A stretch of DNA of 64,000 bases from Branchipolynoe longqiensis (taxonomy: Eukaryota > Annelida > Polychaeta > Phyllodocida > Polynoidae). The stretch spans positions 27,079,005-27,143,004 of the forward strand of contig CM059186.1 in the NCBI GenBank assembly GCA_030323885.1, in the 5' to 3' direction. Under the pieces are notes generated by a model. It made no database searches. It had not been told where the DNA came from and saw only the letters and a list, made by a program, of their open reading frames with translations. Every line of letters starts with the position of its first letter. Position 1 is the stretch's first letter. A program made the position numbers and the translations under genes. Shown here piece after piece: positions 40,100-52,440 of this stretch.

Positions 40100-42030
40100 G
40101 TAACAGCAACTCAATCAAGTTATCCAAGACCAAGCATGAAGTATTCGTAGTTTCTCGTTGTGTTATTCTGGGATGAAAGCTCTGCGCCAAGGTCTCAGCC
40201 TGATTTCCAAGGGTTCTTTTTTGGTTGGCGACCACTTTCATCTCTAAATATTTCTTCTAATTGCAATTAATTAGTTAGACGCCTTATAGATTAAATATTC
40301 ACCTCAAGTAGGGATGCACGATGACCCTGTAAAAAACTGCTTCGTTAAGGATCCACTGCAAACAGTCGGTGATGGTACTGGTTCCATCCAACATTGTTTA
40401 TCTATATGGGCGTACAGTGCGCTGAACTGGAAGAGAATGTCACCATACCAAAATGGTGGCCACTGAATTCTCTCCATTCAACTTTTAAAAATCTATTAAT
40501 CTACAGATAAGAATGTTAGCAGTGTGTTTAGCAATCCTGTTTGAGGAACAGTCATGGAGTGTAGGGCTCTGGGAGTAACTATGTGCCCTAAAGCTTAGAT
40601 AAAAGATTCACCCCGCACCCTACTCTTCCGTACAGTGGGTGTGAAGAACAACCCATTGGAAAAGGTGCCGAAAGGCTGGGTAAATGAAATGAGCAATAAC
40701 TTCTTAATTTAAGAAGCAAAATATATTCTTCAAATATATCTCAATATTTACCCCCACTTTTGATTTTTTAAATATAATTGTTTAAATGTAGTTTAATAGA
40801 CATTAAAGTTAAGCCGACAGCATTCTATGATCGCCATCTTATCTTTTTTCATTCTCTCCCATTTCACCACTTCTGTGCCAATATATGTAGTCATTGGATA
40901 CTGGAACCAGGAATTCCACTTCCTGTTCCATACTAAAGCAGTTTTCGCTCATATATAGATTACATTGTCATTCACCCATATTCTGGGTAGGGGGTAAATA
41001 TTTGATCTACCTAGAACTCAGCTGACGTGGAACAGATGTGGAGATTGTTGTGGTTTATCGGAGCTGTGATTTACCATGGGTTATCAGTATCAGATAAGAG
41101 GATGGGTGTGAGGCGCGACAAGATGGGAGGACAACGTCCAATGTTCAGCCATAATCACTCGCCGTTTAACACAAAGTAACGATCATGGACATTCCACTTG
41201 CGCGCGTGTGTGTTTGTATGTGTATGTGTGTGTGTGTGTGTATATGCGTGCATGCGCATCTGTGTGCGTGTATGTGCATTCACATGCATGCATCACTTTT
41301 AGTGTTTATCAGTTTCTTTAGCTATGGTCAGCATAGTCGCATAGCCCGATGAAAGCATCAAATTTTCAAAACCAAAACAATTATTTAGATTTGATTTGAC
41401 ATATCCAACTTAGATACTGATGCACTTATTAAACATTTGTCGCCACACATAAGGGAATGTCTGGAATGAGCGTGAGCGCTCATTCGGGTTCATTGCTGGA
41501 CACGGGATACTCGAGGCTGACACCATCCAACCCGCCCCCCCCCCCCCAGTTGGGGGGAGGGGGGGGAGACAACCCTCCGGACAGGGGCTCCCCCTCACCT
41601 CCCCTCTCTCTACACCCACCAATCACTGGCTGCCATTCCTCAGCCAATCGAAACACAACAAATTCCGGGTGCCCTGACACCATATCTCAGCTGGTCAGTC
41701 CGCCTCAACCTCCCAAACTGACCACTTCCCAGCTCCAATTTTTCCAAATTTATTTATCATATAATTACTTATCATATAATTAATTCTCACCCTATTAACA
41801 TTTATTGTACAGTTATACCTATCTACTGTATATATGTTAACTCTTTGCTCATTCAATGTTACCTCGCTCATATGTTCCATCTCCCCTCATCCCATTCTCA
41901 TTCCCCCTCCCATTAATAGCATGACCTTCGCTTGACTGCTTCCTGTCCGACAGCCACTCATGATCAATGTGCATGCCGCCGGGTGGGCTGCACCCGAATA
42001 TAAGTCTTGTTTTACCCATCTCAATGTAAT
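40100..42030. other. Intron with minor repeats only
   Basis: Holds a ggatgaaa MITE piece (40168-40245), (TG)n at 41205-41250, a TTAA-MITE fragment (about 41336-41450) and a poly-C/poly-G pair (41536-41568) able to form a hairpin. No exon found. Confidence 0.5.
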
Positions 42031-42099
42031 AGAACATATTAATGAAAAATTCTATGATATCAGAGTTTTGGCTTTAATTTTGCATGGTTGCACTTCAAT

Positions 42100-42406
42100 A
42101 TCTAAAAAGTTAGCCATTTAAAAATATTTTAAGTTACTTAAAGCTTAATTTGTATTTTAAATGGCTAACTTTTGAGATATTTTAAATGCAAACATGCCAA
42201 ATTAATTTTGGCAAGCACGCCAATACTTTGACACCATAGACTTCTATGGTAACAGATTCTATTAAATTGCCTCAGTATCCCTTTCTTTGTGGTGACAAAT
42301 GCTTAATAAGTGCACCAGTGTCTAAGTTAGATATGTAGAATTAAATCTAGGTAAATGTTTTGGTTTTGAAAATTTTATGCTTTCATCAGACTATGTAGCT
42401 TTAATT
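42100..42406 (+). mobile_element. TTAA-MITE, composite, next to an acceptor
   Basis: Shared ctaacttttgagatatttta and gaattaaatctaggtaaatg blocks, ending catcagactatgtagcttta at about 42405, 28 bases before the exon at 42434. The left end is a partial inverted copy. Confidence 0.6.
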
Positions 42407-42433
42407 ATATTCAATGGTTGTTGTTTTTTGTAG

Positions 42434-42542
42434 ACTGTTCGAGGTAGGGGTGCGTCTTCTAGTGAGCGAGCATGTCCCGGTACGACAGGAAGCCGCCCAC
42501 TTTGTGTCGGTCCTCCATGCTGGCGTTCACCACATTTCATCT
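42434..42542 (+). CDS. THADA: THADA exon s
   Basis: Reads RLFEVGVRLLVSEHVPVRQE, then AAHFVSVLHAGVHHISS. 'L..E.VPVR.EA..FV' is the expected late THADA repeat. Acceptor TTTTTGTAG, donor GTAAGC, phase 0 out. Confidence 0.85.
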
Positions 42543-42794
42543 GTAAGCTTTCAACCAAGCTCAGTCAAATATGCTATGGAGTTACTATTACAACTAATAG
42601 TTCATTTATATTATGCTTTTATTATGGAACAGGATTTTCATGTGGTTATTAGTGCAACTGATATTGTCATTTATGTACCAACAAATTGTACTGAACCGCC
42701 AGAAGACCAGTGCTCTGGTGCTGACAACAGACATTATTCACTGAATAAAATACATTTAGTAAAAAAAAAAAAAAACCTCAATTTTTCATGTAGT

Positions 42795-43325
42795 TTACCT
42801 TTAAAGCTGCATAGTCCGATGAAAGTATTGATGCTTTTCCTAGCCAAAATACTTATACAGTCAAACTTCTCTAACCGAACACCTCCATAGATCGACCACT
42901 CCCCTATATAAATCGCTTTATTTGGGTCCCAAGTGATTGCCTATACAATACCATTGTAATTAAATGAAAAACTCCCTAAACTGACCACCTCCCTAAATGG
43001 ACGATTTAAAGTCGGTCCCATGGTCGGTCAATTTAGAGAGGTTTTACTGCACCTAGATCTGATCCCACTTAGGTACTGGTACGGTGCACTATTTGAACAA
43101 ACCTAACCTGTCACCATTGAATCCCATAATGCAAAGCATTTAGATGTGCATGCCAAAATTCATATGGCATGGTTTCACTTCAAATATCTCCTAAGTTAAC
43201 CCTTTAAAATAGAAGTTAATTCTCACTAAAGGGAAGTGGGTTATAATGATCAACCTAGGATATTTATCTATTTTTCTTTTTTTTAAAGGCAGAAACTCAA
43301 AACTATTAGACTAATTTGAGCTCGG
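42795..43325 (-). mobile_element. TTAA-MITE interrupted by another MITE
   Basis: ttaaagctgcatagtccgat at the left. The body is split by a ~200-base element (42854-43054) with inverted ends acagtcaaacttctctaacc / aatttagagaggttttactg, a family seen again at 53309-53470. Confidence 0.65.
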
Positions 43326-43557
43326 ATGACTTTTTTTGTTCTTCTTTCTTCGTTAACTTAAAAAGAGAGGAAAAAATCTGCCTTTTTACTTGTTTAAAAA
43401 AAAGAATGGGGTCATATGCATACACACAGTATAGACATGCTATGTTCAGCACATATGGTTGGCCAACTTAGATATGGTGTAATGAACACCTAGAATTGTA
43501 TGGTTTGCAATTAATTCACATGAATATGATAAAGGCATACTTTATTTTTGTTAACAG

Positions 43558-43590
43558 ACTCAACCTCTTCACACTGAACTGGCCCTCCAG
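43558..43590 (+). CDS. THADA: THADA exon t, a 33-base microexon
   Basis: Encodes TQPLHTELALQ between AACAG and GTAGAT. It has phase 0 on both sides, so splicing in or out keeps the frame. It is inferred from splice signals and from its fit before VLCEV in the next exon. Without transcript data it is the least supported internal exon. Confidence 0.6.
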
Positions 43591-43907
43591 GTAGATGCTA
43601 TAACATTTACATATAATATGGTTGGCCTAAAGGCTATTTACTGATAAGAGTTCTCCCTATCTAAGAGATAAGAGAACTAACTTAACAGTTTGGGCTAATT
43701 TATAAACATGCTATTAAATAGACACGTATATTACGGTTGTTTTATCATGGTTAATGGTTTAACAAAGTTATGACCATTAATGGTTAAACTATTCCTACAA
43801 TTTCTGTATTGTCAACAGCTTAATTTATGCTTGTGTATGGGAATTGTGAATAAATTAAAATGTATCTGTCTATATGTCTATGTCACGTGACTAATATGTC
43901 TTTCTAG

Positions 43908-44032
43908 GTGCTGTGTGAGGTGACGTTTTCTTCTTTAGCTTCTAACCCAGTCCTGCTCCGGACTGTGATCGGTCTCATCAGAAAGTCGAGACCCTCCTTG
44001 GCCCACTTGGTTTTGCAAGAGGACAAACAACA
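43908..44032 (+). CDS. THADA: THADA exon u
   Basis: Reads VLCEVTFSSLASNPVLLRTV, then IGLIRKSRPSLAHLVLQEDK. Acceptor TCTTTCTAG, donor CA|GTAAGT, phase 2. Confidence 0.82.
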
Positions 44033-44404
44033 GTAAGTGTTTGGTTCTTGATGTGGGCAGCGGCACGAAAAGGGAAGTTGTTTCAGTTGCGTCACTTCCG
44101 GTTCCTCCCCAGAGTGGACCGGATATGGGGGTTAAGGCGATACTGGGCCGTGTTCAGGGTGGACCTCGGAGTCGACTCCAAGACGTCGCGCTCTTTAGGT
44201 AGAAGGCAAAAAACGCCTCCAAAATGGCAGTCCGTTTCAGTGGTTTCATCCAATTCTACTGTTCTTTCAATTACAAATGGCTGCACCCTATGGAGGCTGC
44301 CATTTTCTAGGCAACCGACAATATGCCATTCAGACTGGCGCGACGTCCGGAATGCAGCCCTGGTTTGTGTATGATTCATGTTTAATTATAATAGCAATGG
44401 GGTT

Positions 44405-44590
44405 GTCTTCAGGTGTGGGAGGTCGCGGGTCCAAACACTGACCGAGTCAAATTGAATATATAACCATTACCGATATACGACTATACCACTGAGTCATGTC
44501 ATCCTTTTACTGAACAACCCAGTTCTTGCTCTATCCTGGCATTCGAGGCATGTCTCAGCCAAGTGTGAGCATAGGCACGGACAAGCAGAA
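44405..44590 (+). mobile_element. Old SINE-like fragment
   Basis: aggtgtgggaggtcgcgggt and gaccgagtcaaa resemble the SINE head and junction; the rest is too diverged to be sure. Confidence 0.35.
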
Positions 44591-44679
44591 TATGGATTGA
44601 GCTTTTCCATCACTGATATATTACTATTCTATTCTATCACTGATATAGATATATATATTCATATCAATGTATATAATAA

Positions 44680-44740
44680 TAATAATAATTTAAAAAATTT
44701 AAACGCAAACTCAAAATCATCGGACTACGCAACTTTTAAG
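44680..44740 (-). mobile_element. TTAA-MITE terminus
   Basis: aaactcaaaatcatcggact, then acgcaacttttaa, about 40 bases before the acceptor of the exon at 44780. Confidence 0.5.
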
Positions 44741-44779
44741 TAAGGCCTTGTCAAGTTGTGATGTAATTTACCTTTTTAG

Positions 44780-44864
44780 TGTTGACGATCTATTCGACGC
44801 GGAAGATGCGAACTATTACAGAGAGGATGTAGCCCTCGCGCAGACGTTTTGCTCGTGTCTTCAG
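44780..44864 (+). CDS. THADA: THADA exon v
   Basis: Reads VDDLFDAEDANYYREDVALA, then QTFCSCLQ, matching the late THADA 'LF..ED.N.Y.E......' block. Acceptor CCTTTTTAG, donor GTATTT, phase 0 out. Confidence 0.88.
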
Positions 44865-45447
44865 GTATTTACATGATGAATGGAGTATCAGTGGCGGTTT
44901 TAGGGGAGGGGCACGGGAGGCACGTACCCCCCCCCCCCCTCCATCCGCAGCTTTAAAAAAAATCACATTAATTGGTGATAATATTAATAATAATAACAAT
45001 AATAATGTTCTATTTTATAGGTTAGTCCTTTGGATGGGGTATTTGAACTAACCAGGATAACACAATTTTCCACCAGTTTCAACAGCCTGGTGTTCGGCAT
45101 ATTACTAACTGTTTACATTTTATGATGGTCTGGTAGAGCTAAAACTTGACGACATTCATACGTCGGTTATACCTAAAACATACCTAAAACATTGCTCTCT
45201 GGTGCTACGAAATCCCCTCATTTTGGACGTCTGTTTTCGAACAACTTTGTCCCATGGGAGGGGAGGCCCCGCCCCTTACTCGGCACTTTGAGCCTCGTTC
45301 ACTGTGCACCTCATTCACTGTGAAACCCATTTAGTCCGATCCCTGGATCCGCCCCAGAGTATAATAATATTAATAACCACTCTCCATTGATCTGTTATTT
45401 AATAGAAGCTCTCAGTATTTGAATCATAATGTGACCATCACCCTACA

Positions 45448-45755
45448 CCACTGACGGTATGGCACAATCGCTAAGAACGCTGGCTGGCTTCTCATGCAGG
45501 AGGTCGTGGGTTCGAATGTGGACAATGCCAAACAGATGCTTTAGAAAATTAATATTTGTCGCTACCTAGACTAGACGCTTGACATTACCCAGTATCAGGA
45601 TAATGTTACCGAGTGAGATATCGAGCTCACAGTGCTGGTGATCATTCTCCCAGTAGGGCAGCTCTATAAAGTCACCATGAGTATGCAGTGACTATTTGGT
45701 ACCCGTCCTGATATGGCATTAGACAGACGTTTGTTGCTATAAAACCCAAACAAAC
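45448..45755 (+). mobile_element. SINE, head type 1, diverged
   Basis: gacggtatggcacaatcgct, ggaggtcgtgggttcgaatg, then a shortened body and tail ending ataaaacccaaac. Confidence 0.7.
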
Positions 45756-45834
45756 CTTAAACTATTACAGACGAGCCAAAGCTGCGAAACTAGTTATGTC
45801 TCTATGATTTCGCATTGGATATGCCTCAACTGCC

Positions 45835-45867
<33 letters not shown>

Positions 45868-46577
45868 TTACCTCGGTACTACGCCTCTGGCTACTCATAG
45901 CCTAGGGAGAAGGAAGCACATCCGGGTCCAGCAATTAGCATAATCAGCGCACAGCAGGAGGATGTGTTGTGAGCAGCTCCGGCAGTTTTTCTACATTTAC
46001 TACAAAACCAAGCAGGTTAGTATCTTTCAAACTCGATACTTTGGTTTAGTTCATATTAGCATTCACGTACAAGTTTTTAAAAACTTTTCAATAAGATATA
46101 ACTGTTTTTACAGCTTAGTTTCGATCATAATTGGTATGATCGAAAGAACAATGCATTCATTGTTCGGTTATTACTTAACAGCCACCCATTGCCGAATGGA
46201 GAGAGGTTTGGCAGGAGCCAGTTACATCGTTAGGGATTCATTCCCTGGGTCTCTTTAAGATTCCCCATATTTTGCTTCTCGTTACGGCATACTTCCGAGT
46301 CCTATAGTATTTTCTTCAACTTGTGGGTGAAGAAAGCCACAGGTGGGAGAAGTTTATAGCTACTTAGAGTGTGGGAGGGCACCACTACACTGGTCCCTAC
46401 CCCTCATTAGGATCGGTTGGTTACCCATACCATTATCATGCGACTAGCCATACGCCTGCGTTAAACATTAATTTAACACCATAAAATACACACCTAGTAT
46501 AATTATACTCTAATTATCAGTGTGCTATTTCACCTAAGACAATGAATCGTCCGTCTTTTTAGCCACAGTCTCGGAGC

Positions 46578-47797
46578 CATGGCTAAGAAGCGGAGTAAGG
46601 CAGATGCAACTCACGCACTCAGTGTGGAGAAGACGCCATACCGCCTGGGCGGGTACAAAGGTCGCCCTCTCCAGAACAAAGGGATTCTGAGGAGGCGGGG
46701 GGGTACAATACCGGCCCCAGCCCTGCTGATAGGGACCTAGACGAATAGTTTGGTAGGTTAGTGCAACAAAAAATGGAGGAAATGTTACCATCCAGAGCGG
46801 ATATGTCAAAGAAAAGGTGAAGCAAGGTGCCGCAAGACACCGATGAGTCAGAATGGGAGTCCGATTCGGAGGATCAAGCCTCAACTGACGATGACTCAGA
46901 CGAGGAGGTGTTTGTGCGTGCACGGAAGCGCAAACACAAGAAGAATGATTCGTCAGAAGGAGACGAGTACACGAGAGGCCATAAAAAAGAAGGCCCTCGT
47001 GAAGAAGACAAAGAAAAAGTCGAAGAAGAGGAGGAAACGCAGATCCTCCTATGGACTCGTCGTCTGACTCATTGATGAGTCAGATGACGAGTTCAGACTC
47101 CGACATGAAGCACTCCGGCAAATACGCTAAATCATGTGGGAAAGAAACAAAAAAGTGTAAAGTGTTTAGGCGTAAGAAAATACACATAATGACGCTCATG
47201 AGGAAGACCATCCAAGGCCACTTTAACACCTTCAAACCAGCGGAGGTCATAGTCAACATCGCGGAGGAATTCACAGGAATTCAAGAATCTGCCATCAAAG
47301 AGATGGACCCTGAGGTCAAACTCAGTGAGGACAGGAAAATGTTTGAGACGGCTCTCTACACTCTCCACAAGGGGGTACTCCCAGCTCTGGCAGCCTTTGT
47401 GTCCATCGCCAACAAGTTCTCGTCACTCTGTGACGATATGAACAGAGGAATTGTGTTACTAAAGGCAACCAGCAACTTCCTCTCCTATAGACGGTTCGAA
47501 AACATCTTAAAACTGGTCTGCGCAGACGCTGAGAAAGAGGTGGCACAGTCCAAAAAGATGATGGACAATGATGAAAAGGAATACACTCTATTCCTAGCAC
47601 CAAAGCCGATTAAGGGCAAGCCGCTGGATAAGGGCAAGATGTTCGGTGGACAACTACAATACTTGTTCAAACAAGTAGAGTCCAGCTCCAAGTGTGAAAA
47701 ACACATGGAAACCGACAAAAAGAAATCGGCGGATGGCAACTCCAACCGCTTCAAGAAATTGAGGCAGGATATTCACAACTCTAGAACCAGCCAATGA
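46578..47797 (+). pseudogene. DIRS1-like gag region
   Basis: Begins MAKKRSKADATHALSVEKTP then is broken. It resumes with an acidic stretch (DESEWESDSEDQASTDDDSD), then a basic one, then a 248-residue open frame (47051-47797) with IMTLMRKTIQGHFNTFKPAE and GVLPALAAFVSIANKFSSLC. The acidic-basic lead is typical of DIRS1 ORF1. Confidence 0.6.
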
Positions 47798-48050
47798 GGA
47801 GGCCGGTTCAGAACCAACTTCAGCTTCCAAGCCAGAGGAAGGGGCCAGAGGCAGTCGTTCGGCTGGAACGAACGGGAACAGGTCCTTCAAGAGGGAGTTC
47901 AACACTGAGAATCTGTTCCCCTGCCCAGGGAACAAATAGAAGTGGCGACTCAAATAATAGCAACCGAAACAGTAAGCAATACCTTTCAAGCCGGTAAACT
48001 CAATAACTGTCTTTCGGAATGGAATAAAGTTACAGATAACTTAGATATAT

Positions 48051-48840
48051 ATGCTTGGCCTATCAGAAGATGCAAGGATTGCGTTAATAGAAGAAACTAT
48101 TCTAAATAGAATACCATTTCCATATCTTTTTCATGTTTCAAAATGTGAGGCATTAAACAATCAAGTCCTAAAGTTTTGCGAAAAGGGCATTATAAATCCA
48201 GCACTACATGCGACTGGTGAATTTATCTCGAATATCTTCTTAAGACCCAAATGGGGATGTTAACTAATTTTAGACCTAACTTTATTTAACAAATTTGTAG
48301 AATACAAGCATTTTAAAATGTTTTCATTAGAAACAGCGAGAGACTTAGTCACACAAGGAGCTTAGCTAGCCAGCGTTGACCTTAAAGATGCATATTACAC
48401 AGTGCCCAGCTATAAACATGATCGAAAGTATTTAAGATTCTGTTGGAATGGAGAACTTTATGAGTTCATGTGAATGCCGAATGGACTGGCGTGCTGTCCA
48501 CGCATTTTCACAAGGTTACTCAAACCAAGTTTTTCACTAATGGCTAGAAAAGGACATATCATGTTCTCATACATTGACGATTCATTTATTGTCACGCAAA
48601 CACAACAACAATGCCAAGCAACAGTAAATAAATTATGTAAAACATTTACAAAGCTAGGTTTCTACATACATGAAACTAAATCAGTACTGACGCCAACAAA
48701 CATATAACTAAAATCGTTGGGTTTCGTTATTGATACCATAAAAACGACAATTTCGTTAACAGAACAAAAAGTAGATGAATTTATAACAACAGCAAACCAA
48801 TTATTACAATTGAACAAACCCAAAATGCGACAAGTGCAGT
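48051..48840 (+). pseudogene. DIRS1-like reverse transcriptase with stops
   Basis: QVLKFCEKGIINPALHATGE, FISNIFLRPKWG, then LASVDLKDAYYTVPSYKHDR, MPNGLACCPRIFTRLLKPSF and the YIDD box (FSYIDDSFIVTQT). Stops interrupt the frame at 48261-48263 (TAA), 48363-48365 (TAG), 48471-48473 (TGA) and 48705-48707 (TAA). Confidence 0.85.
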
Positions 48841-49069
48841 CTTGATAGGAATAATGATAGCCTATGCACCAGCTATCTCATATGGCCAGGCCCATATGAA
48901 ATCCTTAGAGATAGATGAAAACTTGGCACTGGCTCGCATAAAAGGAAACTTCGAGCGGCCCATAACAATTTCGCAGAAGGCCAAAACGATATAAATTGGT
49001 GGCTTTCACACATAAACAACTCACCCAACCAGATTAGGATGGGAGAGCCTAACACCACTGTCACAAAAG

Positions 49070-49471
49070 ATGCTTCCTTCGAAGGCTGGGGGGATCCATA
49101 GAGACCAACAGACAACAGGTGGCCGATGGATGGAAGACGAAGTCTCTGACCACATTAATGTACTAGAGCTTGGAGCTATTTACCTAGGACTCCGCAGTCT
49201 GGTGCACATTCCTAGAAATCATGTACGAGTTCTAACAGATAACACAACAGCTATGGCTTACATTTGTAATATGGGAGGGACTCACTACAAACCATGCAAC
49301 AACTTGTCAAAACTTATTTGGGATTGGGCAGAGAAACACGAAATATGGCTAACAGTAGCGCATATTCCAGGCAGCCAAAACACTTTGGCTGAGAGGAAAA
49401 GTCGACACTTGCATGACCATTTAAAATGGTCATTGAATCACAACATTTTCGACATTATTTGTCACAAATAG
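49070..49471 (+). pseudogene. DIRS1-like RNase H
   Basis: INVLELGAIYLGLRSLVHIP, RVLTDNTTAMAYICNMGGTH and VAHIPGSQNTLAERKSR. The usual 'LAD..SR' Asp is replaced (LAERKSR), so the active site is damaged. The first Asp block is frameshifted (about 49060). Confidence 0.8.
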
Positions 49472-49876
49472 GGCAAGCCAGACATTGATCAATTTTCATC
49501 ACACAACAACAAAAAGTTACAAAGATATTTGCCTTAGATGTATTTTCATTAATTTGGAATAATAAATTCTATTACATATTCCCCCCATTCAGCATTATCA
49601 GCAGAGTGGCCAGGAAAAGATCAAGATGGATCACACCCACGCAGTACTAATAGTACCAGCATTGGAAACACAACCATGGTTAGCGGCAATAACGTCAGCA
49701 GCAAAAGACTTGATGAGCTTCCCAAGGGAAAGGAACAACCTTCAACATCAAGGACGACTAACAGTCCATGAAGATGCATCGACAACACCTTTTGGCATTC
49801 CTTTTCTAAGTGTTACGATTTCTAAGAATATTAGAAGATAAAGGACTGGGATTCAGGGCTATTAACACAGCTCGAT

Positions 49877-50580
49877 GTGCCCTTACCAAGAATAGATGGA
49901 CAAACAGTTCGGAAACATGAGTTAGTACACTGGTTCATTAGATCGGTGTACGAAAGAAACCCACCCAAAGCTAAATATAATAGGACTTGGTATGTATCAA
50001 TAATATTCAAACTATTCAAGTCATGGCTTAGCAACAAGCATTTGTCAATGAAAGACCTAGGATTTAAATTAGCAGTCTTTTTACTGCTAATTACAGGACA
50101 CATAGGCCAAACCATTGTGGCACTTTTACTAGATGGACTAGAAATAAATAAGGAAGAAGCTACATTTGATTTACAGACAAATCGTACAGGTGACCCACTG
50201 TCCACAGTACACATTACTAGCTTTTCGGAGGATAAACGGATATGTGTAGTTTCGGCCATTAGGGCTTATATATCCAAGTCACGCGGAATAAGAAATTCCA
50301 GACAACTACTAAAGAGCTTTATACGACCACATAAAGCTATCTCGAGAGACACTCTCGCAAGATGGACTATCAAGGTGCTTAAATAAGCAGGAGTCAAAAC
50401 TGGACGCTATGCATCCCACTCAATGTGTGGAGCCATGGTCTCCAAGGCAAGACAATTAGGAATCTCGATCAAGAGAATTCTGGCACACGCTGGGTGGAAG
50501 ATGGCTAGATCGTTTGCAAAACATTACAACAAACGACTGGAAAAGTCAAGCGGCGTGGCGACACGCCTACTCATCAACTA
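49877..50580 (+). pseudogene. DIRS1-like tyrosine recombinase, catalytic Arg lost
   Basis: LAVFLLLITGHIGQTIVALL, TSFSEDKRICVVSAIRAYIS, a stop TAA at 50384-50386, then YASHSMCGAMVSKARQLGIS and ILAHAGWKMARSFAKHYNKR. The HxxR box reads H-S-M-C: the Arg codon has become TGT (50426-50428). The Tyr remains. Confidence 0.85.
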
Positions 50581-50710
50581 GAAACAGGTTAGAACAAACA
50601 TTACATTTATGTACATAATATTGTTACAACATAAAAGGATAAAAAATGAGATTACATCAAATTCTCCCTGGACTATGAGTAGCCAGAGGCGTAGTACCGA
50701 GGTAAAATAG

Positions 50711-51690
50711 TTTAACCGTCGGGCTAATCCATCCCCGCTTAAGGCGAGCCTTCGTGTTAATTTATATAATTATTTCCATGTGAATTTCCTGGGCCAGCCG
50801 CCGGCCGCCGCTGCCCCTCGTCCCATCTGCAGGTAGTCCGTGTCCGTCGGTGTCCTTCCCGGGCTAAAGTCGGCCAGCCAGAGTATCATCTAAATACGGA
50901 GGTTTGCCCCCTCTCGCATTTATCGGCCTAAAGCAATTACTTAGTTATTTCAACTAACTGGCTAGTCTACTCGCCTTACGGTGTATTTAATATGTTTAAA
51001 TTGATCCAGAACTAAGCAGATGCGCTAGTGTCACTGCCACTGTCAATGATAATCAGCCTAGGTTACTGTCTTATTTTAGCCAAAAGATTTATACGTTAAT
51101 TCGGTTCATATGTCTGGTATAATCTCCCCGCAGATGGGTTAAGTAGCTGCATAAGGCCTATTTAGGCTTAAGGCCCTTAATTATATATATATAAAGCAAT
51201 CCAATGTTAAGTTCGACCATAGCGGTTTACTCCATAGAAAACTGGAGGATAGTAAAGAATGCAAGGAACGTTCCAATCTACTTTTCCAAAAGCTCACGGC
51301 TTTTTATTCTTAACCAAACTAACATTCGTAGCACATCTCGTAGAAGTATTATGCAAACCCCTCCCCTAATGTTTAATTTCAAACAAGTTTAGAATTTCGA
51401 TAATATAGGCCTAAAACTCAGCTAAAACATCAGAGCGTTATCAAATACGTCTGATCGGTCTGGGTCCGAACGCCCGACCTCCTATCCTTGCCAGGCGAGT
51501 CGCAATTTGCGTCTCCTAGCAACGCTTTACGGCCGGAAACCCGGTGCCCCGTGAATGTTTGGCATTCGCGGACCGCCATGGCGAGTAGCCCGTATTTCCA
51601 AATACGGGTTAATCGGCGCACGCCCGTGAATGCCACAAGGCGAGTAGTCTCGCCCACTTCAATAGTATAGTTATACGAATCTTACCTGGG
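50711..51690. other. Intron sequence, unexplained
   Basis: No gene or repeat family recognised. The part 51470-51640 is CpG-rich, contrasting with the AT-rich flanks. Confidence 0.4.
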
Positions 51691-51694
51691 TAGA

Positions 51695-51955
51695 GATGAT
51701 GGATAACTGGTGTTTTCCCGAGGTACTCGCCTCGGATAGTCATAGGTCAGGGCCCACCCACCCTACCCTACCACAACTATCATTTTCGCTGGAACTAAAT
51801 CGAAAACGCAATAAGTATCCATATAGAGTTAGATAATTTTTAATCCTAAAAAGTATGTAAAAGATTGCTGGACTCGGATGTGCTCCCTTCTCCCTGACCT
51901 ACGACTATCCGAGGCTAGTAGTAGTACCTCGGGAAAACACCAGTTATCCATCATC
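51695..51955. mobile_element. Small foldback element B, DIRS1-terminus related
   Basis: ~60-base arms: gatgatggataactggtgtt, ttcccgaggtact at the left and the complement at 51900-51955. Inside the right arm, 51864-51895 is the reverse complement of 45904-45935 in the DIRS1-like element (two or three mismatches). It shares cagggcccacccaccctacc with foldback A. Confidence 0.8.
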
Positions 51956-51975
51956 AGAACTATACTATATATCCC

Positions 51976-52306
51976 TGTCCAGATTGGATGGCCGAATGAT
52001 TTAGAGCGTCCATCTCCCGTGTTGGTAGATCGTGGGTTCGAACCCTTGTAGAGTCAAACCAATGACTTAAAAATTGATACTTGTTGCTTCCTAGCCAGGT
52101 GCTCGGCATTATTAGGATAGGGCAAGGACTGGTTGGCTCAGTGTCAGGATAATGTGACTGAGTGGGATATCAGGTCATGGTGCTGGTGGCCTGGTCTCCC
52201 AGTGGGGCAGCATTATAAAAGTCGGCATGAGTGCATACTGTCACAGGTGGGTACCCGCCCTGATATGACCTTAGATGTTGCTAGGACGTAAAACAACAAA
52301 CAAACA
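51976..52306 (+). mobile_element. SINE, head type 2
   Basis: ggatggccgaatgatttaga, cgtgggttcgaacccttgta, body and tail; starts 20 bases after foldback B. Confidence 0.88.
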
Positions 52307-52440
52307 ATATATATATCCCAGTGACATTCTTTCTTGCCCGTCCACCCCACTACCCACACCCCCAAACACTCATTCGCTATCTTCTCTCTTATATATGTAT
52401 ATGCATATATCAGTCAGTATCCGATACAGCATATTCTGCC

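Larger units (their letters stand above)
45865..50708 (+). mobile_element. DIRS1-like retrotransposon, decayed, with inverted termini
   Basis: Terminal inverted repeats: attttacctcggtactacgc ... ctactcatag (45865-45909) and its reverse complement at 50664-50708, near-identical over ~45 bases. Order gag, RT, RNase H, tyrosine recombinase on the plus strand, unlike the GC-rich element at 6-12 kb in sequence and base composition. Several stops make it non-coding today. Confidence 0.9.

Noticed and set aside
46534..46923. Minus-strand 129-codon ORF at the DIRS1-like gag
   Set aside because: Antisense to the gag start with the Met-Ala-Lys-Lys lead; no family resemblance.
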